Origin: Pleodorina starrii
Taxonomy: Eukaryota > Chlorophyta > Chlorophyceae > Chlamydomonadales > Volvocaceae
Direction: 5' to 3'
NCBI GenBank assembly: GCA_030267565.1
Contig: BRXU01000012.1
Span: 1,858,501-1,922,500, forward strand
DNA: 64,000 nucleotides
Shown here: positions 45,665 to 62,700 of the stretch, piece by piece
Position numbering within the stretch: position 1 is the stretch's first letter
Layout: each line of letters begins with the position of its first letter
Notes under the pieces: model-generated
Seen by the model: the letters and a program-made list of their open reading frames with translations, nothing else
Database searches by the model: none
What the model was told of the DNA's origin: nothing
Program-made: the position numbers and the translations under genes

Positions 45665-47449
45665 GTCGATAATTCAGCTCAAACTCCGGGCGCGCAACTT
45701 CCGTGGCAGTGCTCCTAGCGCAAAGCAAAATTGCGGGTCCGACCTGCTCATGTTGACAAGATGACGACCCACAAGCGTCCGTTACTGTTGACTCAGAGCC
45801 ATCGGCAGAGTTTTAAAACTGTTTGCAAGTGCGAGAGGCCGGGTGCCTCTCATGGCACTCCGGTGGCCTTCGGCCTCGTCCTTAGTAATGGTCCGTACCA
45901 CCTTGCGATGTACATGTAGGCTTACTCCAGCTTTACGTTATTGAGAGAACCGCTCCTGCCTCGTCGGCTGTCAGCGTACTACGACACTTCAAGGCCAGCA
46001 GGCATTCGTAAAAAGAAGCCTGCGGCCGGCGAGACGACAGCGCACCATCAGGCCGCCCTGTGCGGTGGCAGTCGGGAGCAAAGCTCAATCTGCGGTGGCA
46101 TGGGGACCCCTTCTCCACTTGATCACCTCGGAGAACCATCTGGGGGGTTGCCCCTCGTTTGGCTGTTCTGGGTCGTATCTCTGGCTGCTTGGGCCCGCCT
46201 TCCCGCGGTTTGGGCTTCGGCCGCAGCAGTGTCGGTATGTTCATCCCGTTCATCCCGTTGGGTCGGCTGTGAAACGGTTCAATCACCACGGCGCTGCCGC
46301 TAGCGCACGCGGACGAAGGCGCGCCGGAATCCTACGGAAACCCAAAACACGCGTCGTGAGGGGCGAGTACGAGTGCGTGTGTTCCCGTAGCTCAAGCTCA
46401 TGTGTCTCAACTTGGGGGGGCGCTGTGCACACCTTTGCGGCATCTGCTCAGAATTCCTGGGTCATTCGTGCCGCCGGCTCGAGCCGCCCAGGCCAGTTAT
46501 TGCCGAGGCAGGCCGAGGGTTCTGGACGCACTTCATAACGGCGGCGCCTTGCTGAGGGGAGGACCCAGCAAGGTGGCGGGGCACCATAGAACATGATAGC
46601 CCTGTTGCCGGCTGATAGCAGCGGGACACACGAGTAAAGTTCCGTTTGGCCTGAACCATGCGGTGTGTGCGCATGCAATACTTGGCGGAAGTTCCGGGCG
46701 TATGGTCGCTAGCAGACTGCGTCCGCGAGTTCTGCCCGGTATGCATGTACGACCAGGGACACCCCGTACCCTAGGAACCCTTATCACGGCCAACCCCGGA
46801 GAGCCCTAAGCAAGAAGCCGTGCGTGCCATTTGCCGGCGAATGCAAATGTGTGTTGCAGTGAAATTGCGTGCATCAGAAGCTTCGGAACGTGTGGACCGC
46901 CCTATGCCTGCAACTGACATGAGGCACGTCCTGGCACGTCGAGCCTCGTCGTTGCAGGTACTGGGAGCGGTTGGCGTTTCGAGGTTTAAAAACTCAAGGA
47001 AACACGCCGTTTAATATGGGTTGAAATGCAAATGCGCCTGTGTGAAGTAGTGTAACCGACGCTATTCGACCAAGTTGAAAGGGCCAGAGGCCAGCCAGAG
47101 GCGGGTTCAACGCCGGGCATCCGGATGAGCAGTCCTTCTGGCGTCAATGATCACTTAGTGGCATCTCCAAACGCTTGGAAGAACCGCTCTATACAAATGT
47201 TGTAACACACGGCTTGCCTCGTGTCTAGAAAGTCTCGCAGTCGCGTTAGTACGACACTCTTGTAATTGCGTACGGCGCGCGCTGAATGAAGCTCAGCTGT
47301 TCATAAGTGTCCTTGCGGGCCAGGTGAATATGCTAGTGCAGTGTGCCCTCACCTAGTTCGGTCCCATCGAGAAGTACACCACATTGGCCTCTCGTTATAC
47401 AACGTTTCGTGTGGTTGTCTTCCTTGCAGCCTTCTAGTTTCTGATCAAA
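45665..47449. promoter_or_regulatory. Divergent intergenic region, SppA and CDC48
   Basis: 1.8 kb between opposite ATGs. It contains the 5' UTRs and promoters of both genes. A GTTGTCTTCCTTGCAG at about 47414-47429, just before the CDC48 ATG, looks like the 3' splice site of a 5' UTR intron. Open frames at 45941-46303 and 46065-46538 have no protein-like pattern. The region is AT-richer than the genes. Confidence 0.5.
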
Positions 47450-53531
<6,082 letters not shown>

Positions 53532-53749
53532 ACTGCTTGACATGTATGCCCGGCTCGGCGGGGCCAGAGCCCCATGCGGCGTGTTGTTGTAGCACTGGGG
53601 CCGGTCTGCATTCCACGCATCTACGTGGCTGAATGCCGGAGTTAAAAGGGGTAAAGGGGTGGGGGTCCTAGGTGCCGTAGGCAGCAACGCAACGTGCAGC
53701 CGCGCGCGGACGTCGGAATGAGTCTCATCGAGATGTCAGCGGACCCCTG

Positions 53750-53754
53750 TGTAA
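53750..53754 (+). terminator. Candidate poly(A) signal of CDC48
   Basis: TGTAA lies 219 bases after the CDC48 stop, the first occurrence downstream. It is followed by GCATGC. Confidence 0.6.
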
Positions 53755-56700
53755 GCATGCGGCTGGTGGTGGTAAGGTCGCTCCTAGGACCGGAACGGAG
53801 CGACTCGTGTGCACAGACAACGGATCACTTCTCTTAAAGTCTTAATTGGTGACCAGGTGAGAATCGTAGGACGACACAAAAAAGTGGCATTGGCGACCTG
53901 ACCCGGTCTGCGTGTCGCAATGGTAGTTGACTGACACCTGCTGCTGGCACCGGCATTGAGGCATTGCATATTTGCATTGCTCAAGCGCTGAGCTGCCGGG
54001 TCTACTACAGCTGCTGGTCCACGGCCGTCCCGTCCTTCATGCGCCCTTACATATTTGGCTACCGGCCCGGTCATGTTGTCACGTGAGGTTGGGCGGGGGG
54101 AGGTTTGAGTGGATTCGTGTCGCGGTAGCAGATCAGACAGTGGGCTGTAATTTGGATGTTTCGTTTCACTGGGAGATTGAAGAGGCGCTGTAGCAAGGGA
54201 CCTGAAGATGGTGTTGCATGAGGAGCGCACGGCGGTGGATAGCGGCCGTCGTGTCCCTGGGTCAGGGTGAATGCACGGGCGCGGAGTGCACAGAGCAGGA
54301 GCTTCAGCCCTTCGGGAGAAGACTGTGTGCGTTGCAGGTTTGCTAAGGCTTTACTTATTGCAATGTGGGTGGGCCAACACAGCGGGTGCACACAGTGTCG
54401 GCATCATACCGGCCTTACCGGCTGGCACGATGCCACGGCTAAGGCGCCGGAGTTGCAGGCCATGCATGTAAGACGCGGAATGAGGGTCTCTCGCTGACAC
54501 CACAGCAAGGTTCGACCACACAGCTGACCACACAGGAAGGTGAACCGACGCACGCTAGGGGAGTCAGGCCTGAAGTCAGCCAGTCTGCGCCCCACTTTCA
54601 CTGCCTAATACAGTTCTCCTTGTCCTTCCTGGCCGCGCATGGCATATACGCATTTGTGCCCGTCATTGGTACATGGAATGATGTCTCCTTGGGTCGCCCG
54701 GGCGGAGCGGTGGACTCAGGGCGTCTGGGTTTCGTGCCGTAGAATCTGGTAGCGGCATCCAGCGCGTTAATCGTACAGCTATGGAGGGCGCGGTCGTTCA
54801 GCGGCCATGTGAGATTGGACGCATGCTGCTTTTGGGCACCCGTTAACCAAAGAGGACCAAACCCCTGGCTGGCCGTCTCGAGCTCTCATCCATATGCGTG
54901 GCCAAGATGCGTGACATCAGCACATCAAACGGGAACACGTACAGATTTCCCCAAGCAGGGCTGGGTCCTCCCCTGGGCACTGGGAAGTGGGAAAGGAGGG
55001 AGAAGTGTGGACTGCACGCGGCGATCTAGTGGGTTCAACAAGTGTGCGGGGGCGACAGGTGCAGCATATGCAAAGGAGCGAGCTGGGTGGTTGAGGCAAA
55101 CATGAAGAACTCGCAGTACATTAAATGGCGACATACAATCTTCAATGATGCACAGAATACAATAGAGGGCGCCCCCCTGCCCTCAAAACACCACCATCCA
55201 ATAAGAATTCACATCGCCAGCGAGCAAGCATCGTGCCCATAGTACGACAAAAATAAAATGTCTAGCTGTGTCGCGGCCCACCACCTCTTCTCTCCTTCAC
55301 ACATTACATGGTATCATCCGCATCTTCGGCAGAACACATACACGCTGCGGAACTACCACACACGCAAGCCGCAGGACGGCCGCGAATTCTCTATCACCGC
55401 CAGCACGCAAGCGAGGACCCCCCCCCACCCGCCCCCTGCGCCGGCGGCGTTACCACGCGCTCAAACCGCCTCCGTTCCTGTCCTATATGCATTCCTCCAA
55501 CAACACTGCGCATATGCCTCACACTCTTTTGCATGTACAAACGGGGCGACTGCGAGTTGACGGATACACGACTCTGAAGGGCAACCGGCACCCAGACAAC
55601 ACACGCAACCTTTTTCAGGAAAGAACCCAAACCAGCAGTAGCACAGCTGCTGCCAACTCGCAAGCCACGGGCTCTTAGCCCCCGCCCGGACCCGCACTCT
55701 CCTCGCCTCGCCTCGCCCGCAGGAGCAACTTACTCGGCGCGTGTGCTCGCGCGCTCGTCCACTTTTACTATACACACTCAAACTCTACCTACAACTCCGG
55801 CGCCCGAGATGAATATAAACACAAAGACGAGGTGTGCATGATCAATCAAATTTGAGGGAGCTTGCCCACAACGAGAAGTTGCTAACGAGCCACGGCGAAG
55901 CGGGGAATATACCCACGTGCCGTGCCGGCCCAAACCGCAAACCGAAATCCTCGCCACACCACTCCCCCAAACTTTTTCGGCGACCGCTCTGGAAGCAAGC
56001 AAATCGTCATGTGGCAACCCAACGTTTGGCAAAACCGAGCCCGGAACCAAGGAAAGCTCGCAAGCGCCACCGCGCATGGAACTTCCACAGCCAGCAGCCC
56101 AGCGTGCACGGCCGTGAATGCAATGGTGGTCATTCCTCGTGCCAGCATCGGTGGCCCTCGCAGCGCGCAGCGCAGCGGCCCCCACCGAATACCTGGCTTG
56201 CATGCACAACTCCGTAACCCTCCAACAACGACACACGCGCGGCAGGGTGATACTCTGCGCAATACTCACGATGCCCGATGGGCGGTATTTGGCAGGAACC
56301 CTCTCTTATTTCGCCTCCCCGACAAACATGCCCTCACCTCAAGCAAGCTATCCGCCTTCCCAGGACCCGGCGCGCAGGGCGGCCGGGCGGCCGGGCCGGG
56401 TAGCTGTGACACTTCCCTTCCCCTTCCCCCGACGGGTCTACCACAACCTACCCGCACACCGCCGTTCGGCTTGCTCAGGCAACCGCCACTCGCGCGCTCG
56501 GCCACCGCACATCATCATCTCCTCGCGGGCGCGAGTCCTTATCAGCACCGGGCCAAGTAGCCCAGCACATGTCTAAGTCATTCTTCTCCTGGTCCGCAGA
56601 AAGTACCATCAAACCGGTCCTTGTCGGTCCCGACCCGACCAGGTAATAAGCCATGTAAAGCGCATGCCTCATTCTCCTCCGTTCTTAACAGCAACCCCGC

Positions 56701-57020
56701 ACACAACAGCGTCCAACTCAACTCCCAAGTTGCCCCGGGGCGCATGTCTGAAGATGCGTGCCCATGGGCGATAGACCCAACTCCATTCGCAGGTCAAAAC
56801 AATGAACAAATCGCCACAGCCCGACGACCCCTCCATCACGGTCAGGAGTACGTATCGAGAACACGCCACCAGACCTGCACGCCACCGGACGAATGCGCGC
56901 GGGCGCCGAGCCCACGCGCGACGAGGGCATGTGTTTGACGCGGCCCCCTATGCATGGGTGCAACGCGTCCAAGGCGAGGGCGGGGGCAGGGTTGGCACCC
57001 CATTGCGCCCCGCCCCCAAC
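53755..57020. other. Convergent region between CDC48 and thioredoxin-like gene
   Basis: 3.3 kb without a supportable gene on either strand. The part near 55300 holds TTACA (55304-55308), a possible distant poly(A) signal for the thioredoxin-like gene. Base composition is clearly less GC-rich than the coding parts, and frames are short or Pro/Arg-rich shadows. Confidence 0.5.
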
Positions 57021-58305
57021 TCAAGCGTTGACCAACTGTGGGGCGCGTGCAATCGCCACCACCTCCTTGCGCAGATGGGCCAACTTTTCTGTGTTGAGGG
57101 AGGCGCTGAAGCGCGACAGCACGCGTCCATCCCGCATGCAGTGGAAAAAGGGGACCTGCAGTGGACACGCGGGCATTTGTCACAAGCGGAAGAAGGAAGA
57201 ATTTGAGAAAGGCGACGTTGTCGCGCCCAGTTTTCGTTTTACATTCAGGTGCAATGAGCAACCCCAGACGGTGCCGATAATGGCACCGGCGGCCCAACCT
57301 GTTGGTTTCCCGCGGCCGCCCTCACGTGCGTACGCCGTACAGTGCCCAAAACCGGCGCGAAATGGGTAACGGTTAGGGCCGCACGTAACGTTTACAACGC
57401 TGCCGGTAACGCCAGCGAGCGCATGCGTTAACAGCCCTACTCCCTCCCGAAAGTAAGGCGGTGGACGGCGGACCTTCGTGATGCCTTCCTCCTCGAAGAC
57501 GGGACGGAGTGCCTCGTTGCTGCCGTTCACTTTTAGAAACAGCACTTCCGGGTTGTCGAGCGCCATCTGCTTAAGCTTCTTATGAAGGGTTCGGCAGGCG
57601 TAACAGTCCTCCTGAAAATAGTTTATGAGCACCGCGCGACCGGTCGCAAAAGCCTGGCGCGTCAGCGTTTCCAGCTCTCTGGGGGTAGCGACGGCGATCA
57701 TATTCGCAGGCAGGGTGCCCTCCCACCTGCAAGCAATATTGAAATCCCGGCAAATTTTGCAAACTTGGAACTCACTGGCTGACATGCAACACTGACGCAG
57801 GCTTAGGGTTGGTCACAACAACACGACCAAAGCCTTCAATTTGACTCCTGAGGCTTCATGCAAGCCCATGACTCCAGAATACAATGCACACGCAGAACTG
57901 TAGGGCACGGTTGTAGGAACAGACCCTCACGCAGTCTAACACGCGCTCCGGACAACATCAATTATCACCATTTCAGCCCCATTGCTTGGATCATCGCCGC
58001 TTCTGACTGCTCGCGGTGACGCTGCTGGCGCCTGCGTCGATGGGCAAGGGCGCGAAGGGCTCAGCGAAGCGATTGAAGCTGGAGCGCTGCCTCCGGCAAT
58101 CCACTGTCACCAGGTAGGGGACTTACAACGCCTCGGCTTCTTGTCGCCTCCTCACTGCGTCCGGGTGCGGGCAGAAGCTTACACTGCTGGCGAAAACGCG
58201 AACTCGACGACGGGTTGCCTGCCTTGGGGCTTTTGCCCACAGCGTTGGCTTGGCGGCAACGCCTACGCTAGAGGTCGCCATAATATGCATAATTGAGTTT
58301 GTCAA
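57021..58305 (-). CDS. Chloroplast thioredoxin-like protein (ACHT-type)
   Basis: Three exons splice in phase to 188 residues: 58127-58305, 57474-57726, 57021-57155. Exon 1 is a transit peptide (MATSSVGVAAKPTLWAKAPR from the third ATG, then basic and Ser-rich). Starting there instead of 58305 would give 180 residues. Exon 2 begins WEGTLPANMIAVATPRELET, as in atypical Cys/His-rich thioredoxins. It continues AVLINYFQEDCYACRTLHKK with the redox pair C101/C104 (C-Y-A-C instead of WCGPC) and VLFLKVNGSNEAL. Exon 3 supplies VPFFHCMRDGRVLSRFSASL with the cis-Pro (VPFF). ACHT proteins transmit oxidation signals to chloroplast targets. The non-standard active site suggests an atypical redox potential. 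An ATG at 57785 that looks like a start is inside intron 1. Confidence 0.85.
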
Positions 58306-58828
58306 CTACAACAGCTACACAAATCCTAGCGACCGCACGCAAGTTGGTCACGCTTTCCGAAAAACGCTTCAATTGTGGCTGTGGACTGGTCGCTATAAGT
58401 TGCCGCAATCTTACGGTATGCTAGCGCACTCGAATTGCATGAGCGTTAGACGCCGCGGCGTTCTGACAGCGACGCCTTCGTACGACGCCCTCGCCGGTAG
58501 TACACTGGTCGTTTTATTCATTCGGCACGCATACGTGAAAGCTTTGATGCACTGATGTCCCTGGCCTCTGCATTCAGATCGTGCAGGCACTCCGCGTAAA
58601 AGCCCGAGCTATTCGTGGCCAACGATTGTTGTTCGCTCAAACCGAGCACCGCAGCGCTGCAGCACGACGGAGAAAAATATTATTGCCCATAGTCACCCAA
58701 ATATTGCACATTTTCCTCCAGTTTGCGACGCGCTTTGCAAGGGCAGGAGTTTGTGCTTCCAGTGGATGGTGGGGAGCGCGCTCGCCTCTTGAACAAAGGA
58801 CTCCCTCGACGTTCTCGACGTGGCCAGA
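58306..58828. promoter_or_regulatory. Shared divergent promoter, thioredoxin-like and ABC1K genes
   Basis: 523 bases between opposite ATGs, AT-richer than the genes, with a CTATAAG at about 58393-58399 (plus). Both genes encode predicted chloroplast proteins. No coding frame is supported. Confidence 0.45.
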
Positions 58829-59693
58829 ATGAAGCACACAACTGGGCAGCTCGCTGGGCCTCAGCGGCGAACGGCCCTCGCCGGGCGGACAACGAAAGGC
58901 GCTGGATGTGCCTGGCCAGTACAGCTTACTCGCTGCCAGGCGCTGCCCGACGCTGACGTCGTCTCAAAAGCCATCAGCAGGTACGTCCCCGCTGGAGGAA
59001 CTCGTGGTCCGAATAAGCAACCCAGGGACCGTGCTTTGCGCGGCACGCTTCCCTGACCGCCCGTTTTCCTCCAGCTCTCCCTGACCGGCCCTTGTGGTGG
59101 CCGCACAACGAGCAGCCGCAACCGCAACCGCAACACTACCTCAACCCAACAGCACAACTTCCTCATCTCCCGCCTCACCGCCCGGCCTTTCGCTGACTAT
59201 GAACCCATGGTGACCGCCCTGATACGACAATTACTGCTGCCTTAGTTCCCTCGCTCGATCCGCTTCTAGTCTCCGCTGCCGCTCCATTTCCCCTCCCACC
59301 CCCCCCCATCGCCCACCCTGACGATCGATCGGTCGACCTCTTAGGTCAAAAGGCCTTCCTTTCCCCCACGTCTTACACGTGGATAATTCCCCATGTCCTT
59401 GCAGCTGCAACCAACCGCTACCAACCACACATCACACTTCTTCACAACCTCCCTCCCGCCTCCCACCTCCCGCCCTCCCGCCCCGCAGCCTGCCCCTGCC
59501 TCCCCGCGTCTCCGAACTGCTGACGGAGCGGGAGGCCTGGTCCGGCCTGGAGCTGCAGCCGCACTTTGGCAGCGCCGCCATCGAGGGCGCCATCGCCTCT
59601 CTCGCCGCCGCGGCGCCCCACCTGGACCTGGACCTGCCTTCCCCGGCCCCGCTGCCGCAGCTGCAGCTGGGTGCACAGTTGGAACTGGGCACG

Positions 59694-59726
<33 letters not shown>

Positions 59727-62700
59727 CTGAGAGGGGCGTTGGTCGTTGTGGGTCGCGGGAGGGAAGTTGTTGAGGAGGCCATCAAACCCTCTTAAGTACT
59801 CAAGTACTCGAGTATCAAGTAACCTCAGTTTGCCCGGCCTTGACCTTGACCGCCCCCGGCCGCCGCTACCCCCCTCCGTCCCCTTTTCCCCCGCCCGCAG
59901 TCAGCGACGCGCTGCAGCCGCTTCTGGGAGCCGCCTCCGCCCTGTCAGCCGCCACCACCGCTACCGGCCCCGGCCCCGGCAGCGGCGGTCTCCAGGCGCT
60001 GGGCGGTCTGGAGGGCGTGGCGCAGGGCGTCGGCGCCGCCACCGCCGCCGCCGGCGCCGGCGCCGCCAAGGCCACCGCCGCAGCCCTGGCCGCCGGCGGC
60101 GATGTGGGTCGGGGTCTGGCGGCGGCGGCGGCGGAGGCTCTGGGTGCTGAGGACCTGCCTGCCCAGCTGGCGGCTCAGCTGGCGGGCGCGTCGCCGCACT
60201 TTGGCAGCTCGGCGGTTGTTGGCGGGGTGGAGGCGCTGGCAGGCTGGGTGGGCGGGCGGTTCAGTGGGCTGGAGCTGCTGGATCCAGATACGGCAGCGTC
60301 GCTGACGTCAGCGCTTTCGGAGCTGCGGGGCGTGGCGGGGGTGATGACGCTGCCGCCGGCGCTGGGAGGTGGGTGGGGCGCGGGTTGAGGGTGGGGGATG
60401 GGGTGGGGTGGGATGGGGGGACGGGGGCTGGAGTTTGGGTGGGGCCTTGGTCTGGTGGGTGCCTTGTGGTACTGCTAGGCATCGAGGCTCTTGGATGATG
60501 AGCGCCATCGGTGGGGCAGTGGACGTATGCCTTGCCGCTGCGACGGCCTCTTGACTTCCGGGGCCGCAGCGCATCCCTTTGTATGGGGGGTAAGAAGAAG
60601 ATACCGCAGCGAAGGGACGGGGGCGGGACGGGTCGGGGTCTCGTCCGGGCTGCTGCATCCAGGGTGGTGGCGGTGGTGGTGGTGGTGGGTTAGGTGTTGG
60701 ATCCCGCCGGTACGTACAGGCCACACACACACACACACGCAGCTTCTCCCCATGAGTTTCACCCACCCACCCACCCATCCACTCACCCACCCACCCCTCC
60801 ACCCCTCCTCTCCTCTCTCTACATGATGGAGGTCATCTCTCAAGGGAGGGAGACCCTGGTTGCTGCCCCCGACCAGATCCAATGACACATTCCATCCTTA
60901 CCCACCCTCCCTCCCTCCCTGGCCCTCCCTCCCTCCCTGGCCCTCCCTCCCTCCCTGGCCCTCCCTCCCTCCCTCGCCCCAGCCGCCGGCTCCTCCTCTC
61001 TTCAGCAGCTGGGGGCCACCGTCAGTGCCCTGGCTGCGGGGCTGACCAGTCTGGTGGCGAGAGGAGGCGAGGCGGCGGCGGAGGCACCCGATGCACTCAT
61101 GGCGTCGCTGGCACAGCTGTACCAGCAGGTGGGTGGGGGTGGGTGGGGTGAGGGGGTGGGGATGTAAGGGTGGGGGTGGGGGGGGTGGGGGTGGGGCGGG
61201 GTGTTTTCACTGTGAAGGGGGGGGCCAGGAGAGGCAATCGCAGACCGAGGGGGATTGGCGATGAGCGCCTCTCTCTCTCTCGCCGGGGTGCGGTGGGGGT
61301 CTGTACTGGTGACCTGTATCCGTCCCTCCGTCCCTCCCGCTCGCCCTCGCGTGATGGTCGCGCTTGCTTGTCGCTGGCTCCTCCGACCCCTCTTGACTTG
61401 CGGGGGGTCGACCTCTAGACTTGCGGGGTCGGGTCCGCGCGTGCATCGGCCCCCTCGCATCCCCCCCCGCTTTCCTTTCGGCCCCTCAACCCGCCCCTCA
61501 ACCCGCCCCTCAGGTAAAGTCCCAGGTAACTGCGTTGCGTTCCCTCGCCCCGGGCCGTTCTAATTACCGCCCCTCAACCCGCCCCTCAACCCTCAACCCG
61601 CCCCCGCCCCTCCCCGGTCGCCTCCCCAGGTTCAGGACAACGGGGGTCTGGGCGGTCACTCGGTGACGACGGTGGCGCTGGCGACTGCACTGACGCTGCT
61701 GGCGGTGGCGGCATCGACTCCCGAGGACGGATACGAGGGTGGGTGGGGGTGGGGTGGAGGGGATGCGGTGGGGGGCCGGGTGCGGTGGGGGTTGCGGTGG
61801 GGGTTGCGGTGGGGTGCGGGTGGGGGCTGGGGTGGGGGGGGGGGTGGAGGGGATGCGGTGGGGGGCCGGGTGCGGTGGGCTGTGGAGACCCATGTGAAGC
61901 CCCAACCGGAGGAGCCGCCCAGCCCAACACAACCCAACTCAACTCAACTCAGCGCACTCGACCCCGGATCGGCGCCCCGCCCCCTCCCGCCCCGCTTGTG
62001 CAGCCCTTCCCCCCTACCCCCCGTTCTGGCGCGGTTCACGGAACGCGCACACACACACATGCGCGCTCATCGCCTCTTTCCTCCCCTTGCACCACCACCA
62101 CCGCTACCACTGCCGCCGCAAGCCCCCTCCTCCACCCCCCTCACACACACATACACCACGCCCCTATACCTCCCCTCCCATCCCCTCCCGTCCCCTCCCA
62201 TTCCCTCTCTCCCCTCTCTTCCCTCTCACCCGAGTTATAACTCCCCTCCCCCCCCCCGCCCTATACGTGGATAACCCCCCCCCCGCCTCCCCTTCAGGTC
62301 CCGAATCTCCCCACGACGCCTCCGACGTGCTCAGCCACGAGTACGACCCCGAGCTGGTGGCGGCCTACTTCTCCCGGCGGCCGCTTGCGGTGATGCGGCG
62401 CAGCGCTCAGGTGGCGGCGGAGGCGGCGTCGTTCGGGGCGGCGCTGCTGGTGGATGTGTGGACGGGGCGGCTGGAGGCCAATGAGCAGCGGCGGGCGGAG
62501 CAGCTGAGGGGCGTGGTGGAGAGGCTGGGGCCGGCGTGAGTGGCCGCGGGGGGAGGAGGGAGGAGAGGGGGGTTGGGGGGTGTGGCCGCGTGTTGCCGTG
62601 TGTGGGAGGAGAGGGGGGTTAGGGGTTGGGGGTTTGACAGTGCAGGGCAATCTGTGAGAGGGTAGCTAGTTTCGGGGCGAGGCTGGCAGCTTGGGTCCGG

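Noticed and set aside
46065..46538. Plus-strand open frame in the SppA-CDC48 spacer
   Set aside because: No motif and no codon bias. The spacer is better explained as promoters and 5' UTRs.
57727..57785. ATG at 57785 as start of the thioredoxin-like protein
   Set aside because: The family Trp/Glu start and phase fit splicing from the upstream transit-peptide exon, so this ATG is intronic in the main model.
59077..59244. Possible extra ABC1K exon starting after CCTCCAG at 59069-59075
   Set aside because: In the phase required by exon 1 it hits a stop almost at once. Direct joining of exon 1 to 59489 keeps phase.
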